Positions 54,201 to 64,000 of a stretch of DNA of 64,000 bases are shown here, piece by piece. Origin of the DNA: Amyelois transitella (lineage: Eukaryota; Arthropoda; Insecta; Lepidoptera; Pyralidae); assembly GCF_032362555.1 (NCBI RefSeq), contig NC_083523.1, positions 4,563,501 through 4,627,500 on the forward strand, read 5' to 3'. The stretch's first letter is position 1. Each line of letters begins with the position of its first letter. The position numbers were made by a program, and so were the translations under genes. The notes under the pieces are model-generated. The model was not told the DNA's origin. It saw only the letters and a list, made by a program, of their open reading frames with translations, and did no database searches.

Positions 54201-57200
54201 TTCAGTAGTCTAGCCCTTCAAATGTTTTCATGTCGTCATTGAGAGGTCTGAACATCGTAGCCAGTGAAAATCCATATTCTCTGCCCACCCTGCTGGGAGA
54301 CAGGCGAGACGCACCTGGTCGAGCTTGAGGCCGGGCTCGGCGGGCAGCGCGGCCAGCTCGGGCTTGGCCGCGCCCGGCGCCGCCTCCGCGCCGTTGGGCA
54401 GCCCCGCCTCTATCTTCGGCACCGCCGCGTTCTCTGCTGAGGGTACAAACACTTCTGTTATATTCGGTCCATTTTGGTGTCATTAGGACTATTATTAAAT
54501 TATAAAAGGAACATGTATCTATCCATGACAAATTTAAGGAAATACATTTTAAAAGAATTCTCCACAAAGTTTCTGAACGAAGAGAAACGAACCCAATTCA
54601 AAGAAAAAAGGAAATAAGTACAATTATTTCCCTTTACTTTAATGATCATACAAAATCTCTAGCAAGTAAACCACCACATGAAATGTTACTAGATTCTTTC
54701 AATGAGAAATGATGTCTGTTACAATTATATTCTTAGTTGTTTGGTCACATTATAGACTCAGTCGTTGAAAAACATTAGTGAAAACAGGCTTTAATACAAT
54801 ATTTAAAAATTAGTGTTAACATTTACCCGGTCGCCTTGCCACGAGTGGCTGCAGGCCGGACGGCGTGTCGGAGAGCACGTGGAAGTGAGACGTGGGCGGC
54901 GGCCCCATCGCCGTGGGCCGGGACTCCGCCTCCAACTGCAAATAAATATTTTAATAAGCTTCTCTTACAACATTTCGAATATAATTATTTTTCTAAATCA
55001 TACAATAAAATCGTTGTCATCTCGTGATTTTCAATATTTTGGTTCAAATTCATTTATGCCACTAAACACACAATGTAATGGGTAAGTTGTCTTTACTGTT
55101 AAAACTTCGTTCTTCAGTTTAAAATTTTGTATTCAGGACTGGGTTCCTGTGGGAGAGACCGACCTGATAGTTGATGAGTCCCCACTGCTCCAGGAAGCCG
55201 TGCACCCGCATGATGGCGCACACGTCGCCCGCCAGGTTGCGGCGGCACGCGGTGGAAGTCAGGTATTCCGTGGGGTTCAGGCGGTATGTATCCAGGATGA
55301 AGTTCCTGAAAACCAAATATTCATTATGTCTATATTTAGTGAGGTGAAATTAATTTAGCCTAAACTCTAAATTATTCTGGGTGAAAAAAATGCGCGACGT
55401 CTAGTCGTCTTGAGAGCGTCGGTGGTCGAATCGGCTCCTCTCCAGAGAGGAGCCCGGAGAAGAAGTGTAGTCGTCAAGGCGCGCTTGACTCATAATATAG
55501 TCTGAAGTTTCGGAATTCGAACCTAGGAGAATTTTTCCTAATCAACTTTAGCAGATTTATATTTTTATGTGTAATTTCAGTGCAAAATCGTATATCAGCG
55601 TCATATATATCCAAAAAATCATATCGCTCTGATTTTTTATTAATTAAGAAATTATAAAATGTAAATAAATTCGAAACGCGTGACCCGGGCCTCAAAACGA
55701 AACAACTGAAATTGTAACTGAAACAAACTATGTATTATAGAGATAAAAATAAATAAACGGAAAAAAATACGTATTCGCACCTGTAGGCCAAGTATATTTC
55801 GGGCGTCTTGGACTTGTTCTTGCCATTGAAGAACTCCGGCAGGGCGCGCTTCTCTATGGTGTGTATGGAGTTATAGTCGAACCAAGCCGAGTACGAAGGT
55901 ACCACGATGTGATGAGTTTGATCCGTTACGTTGTCCTCCAGTTCTTCTTTTATTAACATTTCCTGAGGGATTAACAGATAAATTATATTAATAGGACACC
56001 TTCAAAATACGTAAAGGCAAAAGTCGTAAGGTAAAACTAAGTGTTATAGAAAAGTGGAATAGGAATGAAATCAGGCAGTGTACGAGGGCACGTCGGCCAT
56101 CGGAGCTCACCTGCGTGTTGGAATCGGAATGCTTCCCCTGCGAGTCGTCGTGCGAGTCGAGCGGCGGCGCGGGCGTGGCGGGCGGCTCCGCGGGCGGCGG
56201 CTCCGCGGCGGCCGTCGGCGCTGGCGGCACGCACGGGTATTATACATACATACATACATAAAATCACGCCTCTTTTCCGGAGGGGAGCAGAGACTACCTC
56301 TTTCCGCTTGCCACGATCTCTGCATACTTCCTTCGCTTCATCCACATTCATAACTCTCTTCATGCAAGCTCGGCGGTTTCGGGTATTATATTTATCATGT
56401 TTACGAGTATAACAGTAAAAATTATCTTCTTTATGTTCAACGTCAGAACTGCCCACCTGGCCCCAAACTAGAACTAACCCAAATGACACGACGCCGTTTT
56501 TGTACTGAGGACATATGCTATTTTGGTTAATTCGGCACGCTTTCAGGTTCTTCGCCAAACTACCCGCTTTAGGTGGTACCAGCGTTCTTGACATGTGAAA
56601 ATTAATATACAATACTTGATTTACAATGGTAGACTGTTAGATAATGCTTTAAGCATTAAGTCGACCTATTGTACTTTACAAATTGTAATTGGTAAAATAA
56701 AACAATAAAAAAACACTTTGCTCTAATCCAAATGCCAGCAAAAATCAGGTGGCATTAGACTTAATAGCACAGGACTAGACTCTGAAATATAGAGTAAAAT
56801 TATCAACCTGGCATATATTATAAACTCACACTATTATTTGCCAATAATTTAAAGCAACTCACTCTCAACAGCTTTCTCGCTTTCTGGCGTGGGCACCGCG
56901 TCGGTGTTGTCTCTGGAAGCGTTGTCTTCCTCGTCCTCCACCTCGTTCTCGCGGCGTTTCGTTATACGGCTATTTCGAAAAAATACTTATCAAAACGTGT
57001 TTATTTCAATTTAAATCAATATACTTTAACAATCCTGATTGAATGATCAACGCACATCAACTATAGATGTAGAACGATTATACAGGAGAGTACAGGAAGA
57101 GCGATAACTTATTAGTTTCAAGTAAAAAAAAACACTAACCTCTTCCTCTTGTTGTGCTTGGTGGGCGGCGGCGATGGCGAGCGCTTCCTCTTGCCGGCCT

Positions 57201-60200
57201 TCTTTCCTTTGCCCGACGGCTCCGCGCCCGGGAGGAGCTCGTCCACGGATAGACGCAGTTTGTGCACCTGGGTAAACATACCATCATTATTTATATTTAA
57301 TCTAAAGCAGTTTCAGTTGAAAGCTATTTTGGTATGTAATACTTGGAAGACATATTTTTAATATTGAGATTGCACACACTGGGAAATAATTGGCCAACTT
57401 CTTACTATTACATGATATAAGGTATCGCTATTACGCAAGCTCCTTCACAGAATGTGCCATATGTAAAATTTGGCTTGCCAAGACGTCACATTACTACCAG
57501 CGGGGCCAGCATTGCACGCGCGATGACGTTTTAATAAAACGGTAAACTATCGCTGTCCCGTTTCACGTAATAATAAAAAGCGAAACAGCGATAGATTATC
57601 GCACCATAAAAAAAAACGCTGGTATATAAAATGTTTTTGCACGAAATTAATACATGATCCAATGAATTTAACGTCACCTACCAAAAGCGAATAATTAAGC
57701 GCCACATACAAAAGAATTCATGTCCCACGGGAACTTTAGTTTTTACCGAGACGAAAACTCAGACTCTTTCCAATAAACTAACTTTTGCATATATAAGGAT
57801 ATATACCTTCTTTTTGCCGTTGGCGTCCACCTCGTAGTCCTCCTCGTTCATCCACTCGTTGTACTGCGGCAGGTCCAGCACCCACGACGCCGACACGCGC
57901 CACGGCTCCGCCCGAGAGCATTCCCAGTTCACTGTCTCGGGGACGTCCACCTATACATATTTGGTATTAACAAGTGCAATACTAAACATGCTCTCTTTTA
58001 AGTCTATGGCTTGCATAACATCTTAAGCAATGTCGTCAGGATTCTGGCTTGTCTCTTTTTTTTTAGGTCCGGCAAAGGCAACTGACTTTTCTTTTGACTT
58101 TGAAATCGTGGCTGGTTTTGACACAAGTTTTGTTTTGGCACAGACATGAAAGGTTGGCCCGTACTCATCAATGCTCATTACTCTACTACAAATATGACTT
58201 GGCACACAAAAAAGATGAAGCTATTATATAATTAGTATAAAGACGTACGGGCAAATCCGCCTGCGCCCAGGTATCGTGGCTGTCAGGCAGGTAGTACCAG
58301 TGCATGAGCACGTGGTTCCCGCGACGAAAGACCGGCCGCGCGTACTCTTCTTCGAGCGGATCTACCGTCGGGTAGATTATGTGAGTCGCGTCTTCTTCGT
58401 CCTCTGTAATGTTAAGAAAAATGTCTGACAAATACTGACTTTTCTGATTCATCATCATCCACTATATGTATGTACACTAACTAAGTGAGTCAATTGTTGG
58501 TAAAGATTACTATGACCATATTATTTTGAAATATACTTACCACAAATGTCTCCATGATGCCCTATAATCTCCTTGATCTTGTTAACAGTAGCTTTGTCTA
58601 CATCAGGACGAATGTAGACACAGGGAGTGCGGACCACTTCTGCGCTGTTGAGGGAAGACTCAATCTCCATCATCATCTGAACATTCAGATCCTTCCGCGA
58701 CGGGTTCTGAAAAGGGGAGGCGGGGAGGGGAAGAGACAAAATATTATATTAGCTTTATTCAAAAATACTTCAAAAACTTATAAGGATTTCGTGCTGTAAA
58801 CTTTGCAGTACATATTAAGTTATGATTCCTTTTTTATAAACACATTTGACTTAGGTATACCTTTGAAATCTGAATAATTGTTATTTAAAATCAACAAGCA
58901 TAAACACAAAAATGTTAACCAAATCATTTTTTTATTTATTAGGAGAGTTACATCACAATCACAAAATAATTAACATGCATGCATAATACAAAAAGGAATA
59001 TAAACCCGTAAGAGTTAGTTATAGTGGATTTCATATTAAAACATTTAACACAAAACAGAATGCATTAAATCAATGAAAACCCTTCAAATTTTTTGATAAA
59101 AGACCTATGAAAATACTATTCAGTTCCCAAAACAAACAAATGGAATTGCATGAAATGAACCAAATGGGGGGATTGGTAGGGAACCCTTGTGAAGCATTGG
59201 GACTGGCCAGCAGTAATATTCCAATGACTAGGAAAAAAAAGATAATCATAATCATTTATTCCTTGAATATGGTTACAATGTTGGTCTTAAGAGTAGATAC
59301 TTCAGAAATAAGTGATAAAAGGTGTGTGTGTGTGCATCATATGCACCTAATTGAGAAATATTTCTTGTTCCAAAAAAAAATTTTTTCGTATTTTATTCTA
59401 ACAATAATCTGTGTGTATGTAAAGTTATAGGTATTGTGTTTGTGATAATAGTTACTTACAACAATTATACTAATGAATATGTAGTGTCTATCAAACTGAT
59501 CTAAGGAACAACTCAAAATATTCTAATTGCACTCTGGTGGGTGTGTAAAGAGATTAAATTATATTACCTATGTATTGTTTGTATAAAGATAAAGAAAAAA
59601 GTAGCAGTAAAAATGTACATGCTGATACTGAAAGTAAATCAGTTTTTTTTTTAACAAAAATGTATTGTGATTTGGTGTAGTGTGCCAGGTTAAATATTTA
59701 AAGTAAAATCATACCCTTCTGTAATCTGTACAAATCTTTTGACTATGCATATGCACTTAACATCTGTTTGTATTAAGAAAAGCCTTAGAAAGCTGTAAAA
59801 TACTTCCTGTAATTTCAAACTCTTTAGTAAAATAATTGCACATGAGCCATTTCTGTTTATCAAGTACTATAGTAAAGTTGACTTATGTTGTTTGATTATC
59901 ACACTAATACACAGGTTTATTTATTGAAAAAAAAAAAAATTACTGTTTAGAAAAAATCTTTTCTGACCTAGAGGAAACACATCTACTTCTAATACTTAGA
60001 TTTCAAAATAAGATCTTACTAGGAATTTATTTAGAAGCCTCCAAAATATATTTAATTATCATATCAAAAAATATTAAAATTTACAGTAACAACCAGATGT
60101 TAGAGGCAGACATATAATGCATTGTTATAGCCTCGCTGTGCAGGGTCTGGCTGGGTATGGTGGGCTGTGAGCGTAGCAGGGTGCGGGGTGGGTGCATACC

Positions 60201-61553
60201 TTACCGACCTGGAAGTCGAACTTGCGCCACCGCTGCTCCGACTTGAAGCGGAACATGGTGGCGAGCACAGTGCACAGAGAACCGCCCGGCTTCATGTCCA
60301 TGAACACTTTCATCTAAAAAGTCATATGTATTTTTAATTTTAAATCATAAAACATAGGATGGAAGAGCCCCTATAACTGCTAAAAATTTTTCGATGTGCA
60401 TAGAAATCGGAATAACAGTCCTTTGTTATTCTGATTTCTATGGTGAAGCTCATGGAGGCACAGGTTCCAAACTATGCAATGACTCTTTTCTGAGTTATGT
60501 ACATTTGTTTGAGCACTTACTGGTGGTCTTAAAGTGAGAGAAAATAAAAATCTGCACATTCAACCAACTGAATGTATAAACAGGATCCAATATACATTAT
60601 GTTACCCTGGAAAGGTTGCAGAGGTCAGATGAGAGAGATTATGGTCTACAGCGCACCCCGGGCTCTTCTTTAGAGTTGAAGATGTAACCAGGTCTAACAC
60701 CAGGAGGAAGAATAGGGATATAATTAATAATTAAATGTAGTATAATAATATGATATGAACCAGTTGAGAATTTTTTTTCTGAGAAAATCTATTATATATA
60801 TCGAAAGCAACATTGACAAGATCCAAATTTAATAAGGTTCACCTATTAACATAGACATGGTGGTTAGATGTGGGTGGCTTTGTGTTAATACCCGACTTGC
60901 TCACTCCTGAAAAAAAATGTCATAGGCTGACTTTGGCTTATCCCACAGGCTTCTCCTAAGTAAAGAAACAAGTGCGACAAATGCCAGAAGGATGATGCAT
61001 GATATGACAGGTGGTAAATTTTATATCAACATAAAAGATAGACTTACTGGAAGCCTGATAAATGGTGGATCCGAAGCATTCTTCCCAAGTTTGTTCTCCT
61101 GGTACTGTATTAGCTGCACCACCAGCTGGGCAAGCCCCTCCTTGGTTGGCGGGTCAGTCTGAACATGCTGAGATTACAAAAGTCATAAGTTCAGTCAATC
61201 ACTTATTTACTAGTTTTATACATATAGGTCCTACACATAAACATTTAGATAGACTATAGGTTCCGTTAAATATAAATAAACATAGACAGGCACAAAGAGA
61301 AACCTATAATGTCACAATCACAATTAACTTTTCGGAAGTCTGAATTCTGTTCGGTTTTGGTGTCCAGGCTAGAATATAAACTATCCTCATTTAGACTTCA
61401 TTCAGTATATAAACAATGACAAATAAAATTTCTAACCTTTTTGCAATTTTTCTGCAACCAAACACGAATTTGATCAAATTGAGCTAGAGATTCTGGAGAT
61501 TGAAAAAAATCAACATTTGGCCCTCCGTCCTTTTTAGGACATATAGCAGTCAT
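51274..61553 (-). CDS. mor: Moira/SMARCC (BAP155), SWI/SNF core subunit
   Basis: Moira scaffolds the Brahma nucleosome-remodelling complex in the nucleus. Twenty exons in phase give 914 residues: 61437-61553, 61048-61167, 60209-60313, 58541-58706, 58249-58403, 57807-57950, 57140-57267, 56863-56969, 56111-56220, 55781-55962, 55164-55305, 54827-54935, 54315-54436, 53703-53895, 53299-53453, 52975-53089, 52471-52614, 52165-52374, 51724-51826 and 51274-51391. Domains in order: the N-terminal MarR/chromo/BRCT module ([46 protein letters not shown]); a basic RKRSPSPPP linker; SWIRM at about 385-492 ([36 protein letters not shown]); SANT at about 570-634 ([38 protein letters not shown]); and a coiled coil ([20 protein letters not shown]). 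The long Pro/Gln tail of vertebrate SMARCC is missing; the protein ends in an Ala/His/Pro-rich tail. The exon 16 donor (GTTGCT) is weak. Confidence 0.93.
52938..52972. repeat. CAGTAG hexanucleotide microsatellite at a moira donor
   Basis: About five units of CAGTAG/CAGTGG on the plus strand lie directly downstream of the moira exon 16 donor as transcribed. The donor reads AAAG|GTTGCTACTGCCACTG, so its weak consensus merges into the repeat. Confidence 0.75.
56245..56300 (+). repeat. Short dispersed repeat (TAAAATCACGCC head)
   Basis: CATACATACATAAAATCACG, CCTCTTTTCCGGAGGGGAGC and AGAGACTACCTCTTTCC match the copy at 22.67 kb. It lies just upstream (as transcribed) of moira exon 9. Confidence 0.5.
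57495..57625. repeat. Small MITE-like element in a moira intron
   Basis: The ends TACCAGCG (left) and CGCTGGTA (right) are inverted. Inner stretches CTATCGCTGTCCCGTTTCAC and GCGAAACAGCGATAG also mirror each other. At about 130 bases it cannot code. Confidence 0.6.
58780..60180. other. Moira intron 3, nothing recognised
   Basis: This 1.4 kb belongs to the 1.5 kb intron between exons 3 and 4. It is AT-rich, with open frames of about 60-107 codons that lack coding features. I see no nested gene or full repeat. Confidence 0.6.
60399..60442. repeat. 19-bp inverted repeat in a moira intron
   Basis: CATAGAAATCGGAATAACA (60399-60417) pairs with TGTTATTCTGATTTCTATG (60424-60442) with one mismatch around a 6-base loop. 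Confidence 0.85.
60560..60715 (-). repeat. Dispersed repeat family R2 in a moira intron
   Basis: GGATCCAATATACATTATGT, TGGAAAGGTTGCAGAGGTCA, GCACCCCGGGCTCTTC and GTAACCAGGTCTAACACCAG correspond to the copy at 31.85-32.05 kb in the same orientation. Confidence 0.55.
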
Positions 61554-62528
61554 CTTGCACAATCTTCAACTATAGAATACAATGGAGTATAAATTGGAAT
61601 GTTAAATTTTTTAGAAATGGAAAGAGAAAAACATCAAAAACCACAAAATGCCAAAATAGCGGCGTCGTCGTCGCTCTCGTTTGGTCGGTAAATGAATGAC
61701 GTTTTGAATGGTGTTGCTAGGGTTAAATATTTTCACTTTTGTTTGTTGCATGCGATTTGACTCCGCGACTTGATCCCTGGCCCGCACGGCACCATCCGGT
61801 GACAAACAAATTTAGGGGGTAATGGAATCCACATTGCATTTGTGCATTACTTTACATAAAGTATTTTACAGAATCAGTTTGTATTGTTTAGCGTTGGTGG
61901 TCGAATTAGTTAGATGGTGCTCGTTAAAATGGGTGATACGTGATACGCAAAAAGGTACAGATTCGATTTCTACTTCGGCCATGTTCCGATGACTTTACTT
62001 TTTGAAGTTATATATATATTAAATGTAGTATTGATGATGATAAAAAAGACGAACAGGTAGGTACATACTCCAAATAATTTTTTGTATTACGTGAATACAT
62101 TAAGTACGAACGTATATAATTTATTGAGTACTTTAATAATCGTTTTGTCACTGTCATTCTTTGCTGTGCTGTCAGTTCTAGCATGTAATTGTCATAGCGG
62201 CAATATTGAACTCATTATTTATATCTGTGATTATAAATCACAAATAAAAACATAAATTTTAGATATAAATACATATATAATTTAGTTAGGTACATACGTG
62301 TTATTTAATATATTGTTATCAGTTATTCTTATCAGTGGTTATGAAATGAGGTGAGGTTTCCTTTGTTTGACATTGAAAGAAACATTAGATAATATTTATC
62401 ACTTCCAACTGTACTCCAACCAAGCGTAGTAAAGTATTTAAAACGAATTATTTAATCACCACTGACTAAATTGACTTCAGTTAGTATAGAGGTCAAACCG
62501 ACAACAGAAATTTTGTATTTTAAATAAA
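61554..62528. promoter_or_regulatory. Divergent promoter region of moira and Gip
   Basis: The two genes start 975 bases apart and face away from each other. The segment includes a tRNA-like SINE relic (61889-62005). Individual promoter elements cannot be named. Confidence 0.45.
61889..62005 (+). repeat. tRNA-derived SINE relic
   Basis: GCGTTGGTGGTCGAATTAGT then TAGATGG resembles a Pol III box A. About 55 bases on, GGTACAGATTCGATTTCTAC resembles box B. A shorter relative with GCGTCGGTGGTCGAATCGGC occurs at 55,418. No tRNA fold is preserved well enough to call a gene. Confidence 0.5.
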
Positions 62529-63645
62529 ATGAAGTTCTGTGCAAATCTTAGTTTTATGTTTACTGAAGGTAAAACCTTATTGGAACGGTATATTTTGGCA
62601 AAAGATGCTGGTTTCAAGGCTGTGGAATCAGGGTTCCCATTCGAATATTCTTTAAGCGAAGTGAAACAAGCAAAAGAAAATGCTGGCCTTCAGCAAGTCT
62701 TGATTAATATCAAAACAGGTATGTACTAAAATTTAAATATAATTAGTTAAAAAAAAAAAACAATTTAGGGATTGTTATTGTCTATTGTTGAATAAAATAT
62801 ATCAGGTTGAAAATTATTTGGCTCAAAGAACCATTGCCATTTAATATTGCCAGCCTTCTGGGCATACTATTCCAAGTGAAAACAACAAAGAATTTTTAAG
62901 TAGTAAATATAAATGTAGTATTTAGCTTACATTTAATTTTTATTTCTAATTCCTGTATACTCTTAAAAAATTTCCCTTATTATGACATTGATAAATTAGT
63001 TTTTAATTGAGTGATAATATTGAACCATGTTTTTAGGAGACCTTTCGAAGGGAGAGTTAGGAGTTACAGCAGTTCCAGGCATGGAATCCAAATTCAAAGA
63101 TATGTTGAAAGAAACAATAGAGTATGCTTTAGCTCTGGATGCTAAAAAAGTGCATATAATGGCTGGGAAGCTTGACAATGTAAATCTTAGCAACTGGGAG
63201 ACATATGAGAACAATTTGAAATATGCTGCAGGAGAACTGGCTAGGGTCAATCTGTTGGGAGTCATAGAACCAATCAATCAACATTCTGTGCCTCAGTACT
63301 TTATGAGTGATTTTGGAAAAGGTTGGAACTATTTTATAATGGGTATTTTATGTAAGGGCTTGATAATGTCCTAAAATTTATTTAAATAATTTATTTGAAT
63401 ACACTATTTACTTAGCCTCTTCCTCAGTGGGGTAGGCAGAGACTTTCTTGATGTGATTCTTGTACACTTTTCATTTAAGATAACGAAATGATACTTCATG
63501 AAATTTCATTTCAGCTGTGGAAATAATAAAGAGGATCAATAGTCCTCATTTGAAGCTTCAGCTCGACATATTCCACTTGCAACATATTTGTGGAGATCTC
63601 TCATACAATATCAAGAACTTAATGCCATATGTTGGGCATGTTCAG
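62529..63645 (+). CDS. Gip: Putative hydroxypyruvate isomerase, 5' part
   Basis: This TIM-barrel sugar-isomerase family (Hyi in bacteria, HYI in man, Gip in Drosophila) interconverts hydroxypyruvate and tartronate semialdehyde. Three exons in phase are visible: 62529-62718, 63037-63321 and 63515-63645, together 202 residues. The start MKFCANLSFMFTEG is at the usual family position. GFKAVESGFPFEY, GVTAVPG, IEYALALDAKKVHIMAG, LLGVIEPINQHSVPQYF (with a conserved active-site Glu) and KLQLDIFHLQHICGDL follow the family order. Exon 3 ends GHVQ|GTAAAA in phase 0. The last part, with the second catalytic Glu, lies beyond the window. The gene is divergent from moira. Confidence 0.9.
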
Positions 63646-64000
63646 GTAAAATTCCTCTGTGATGACCAATGTGAGATTCAACTAAAAACGGTGCTAGGAT
63701 TTTTTATCATATAGGTTATGAGAAGCAGAGAGGCCTTTAAATGTTTTATTGGGTATTGTCATCATCATAAGCTATGTTGATTCATTGAGCTGTTCTATTC
63801 TGTTTTGGACAGCAAGCATTCATTTTGCCTGCCACCCACTGAAAATAATTTTCCCATCTCATCTGCAATCAAACCACTTTTGTCCCACATAAGAAAATGT
63901 TGTGTCTTACACTACAAGTCACTTTTCTGCTCAATATGTCCTGCTTACTGTATTTAAACTTTACAATGCGTTGTGTCGCGTCAGTCACATTTGTAGGTAT
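63646..64000 (+). other. Gip intron 3, open at the window edge
   Basis: The intron continues to the window end. No exon is seen. A TACTGTATTTAAACTTTACA stretch and TC-rich text carry no recognised signal. Confidence 0.6.

Noticed and set aside
56037-56612. 191-codon minus-strand open frame
   Set aside because: It reads through the intron and moira exon 9 in a wrong frame (Arg/Ala-rich). The proper exon is 56111-56220 with [14 protein letters not shown] in phase.
61889-62005. tRNA gene
   Set aside because: Box A- and B-like stretches are present but no cloverleaf can be drawn, so it is a SINE relic.
1-64000. CRISPR arrays, bacterial operons, rRNA genes, endogenous retroviruses
   Set aside because: No evenly spaced repeats, rRNA sequence, or gag/pol/env-like frames were seen. 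The gene structure is that of an insect nuclear genome.

Overview
The window comes from an insect nuclear genome, most likely a moth or butterfly. The genes are split by short AT-rich introns with GT/AG borders, GTAGGTAC/TACCTAC runs are common, and the dispersed repeats (Helitron-like pieces with 'TACTAATATTATAAA' starts and CTAG ends, short tRNA-like elements, a mariner-type MITE) are typical of Lepidoptera. I rebuilt gene models by hand from splice sites, reading phase and remembered protein families. No search was run, so gene names rest on pattern recognition.

Layout. 1-5.3 kb (+): the 3' half of an annexin B9 gene ending in four alternative last exons. 5.5-9.6 kb (-): RAD51C (spn-D-like) recombinase, tail to tail with annexin. 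10.3-13.7 kb (+): Mediator subunit 29 (intersex), head to head with RAD51C. 15.0-15.85 kb (+): an unrecognised two-exon small gene. 18.4-23.1 kb (-): LC3/Atg8-family coding exons in two complete sets. Phases and splice sites fit one gene encoding two LC3 domains in tandem, the second ending on a bare glycine. 23.3-28.2 kb: repeat-rich intergenic DNA. 28.2-40.2 kb (+): holocarboxylase synthetase in 14 exons, with decayed copies of its last exon just downstream. 42.8-49.9 kb (-): two secreted SMP-30/regucalcin paralogues, one of which has lost a metal-binding Glu. 51.3-61.6 kb (-): moira, the SMARCC core subunit of the SWI/SNF (BAP) complex, in 20 exons. 62.5 kb to the end (+): the start of a hydroxypyruvate-isomerase (Gip) gene, head to head with moira.

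The genes are mostly unrelated housekeeping functions (membrane/Ca2+ binding, DNA repair, transcription, autophagy, biotin transfer, sugar-acid hydrolysis, chromatin remodelling) and are not an operon-like unit. Local duplication is the recurring theme: four annexin tail exons, two LC3 domains, repeated biotin-ligase last exons and two SMP-30 genes.

The most unusual item is the tandem LC3 gene. A consensus donor lies just after the first domain's FG motif, and an acceptor in matching phase opens the second domain. The model reads like a polyubiquitin-style double LC3 precursor.
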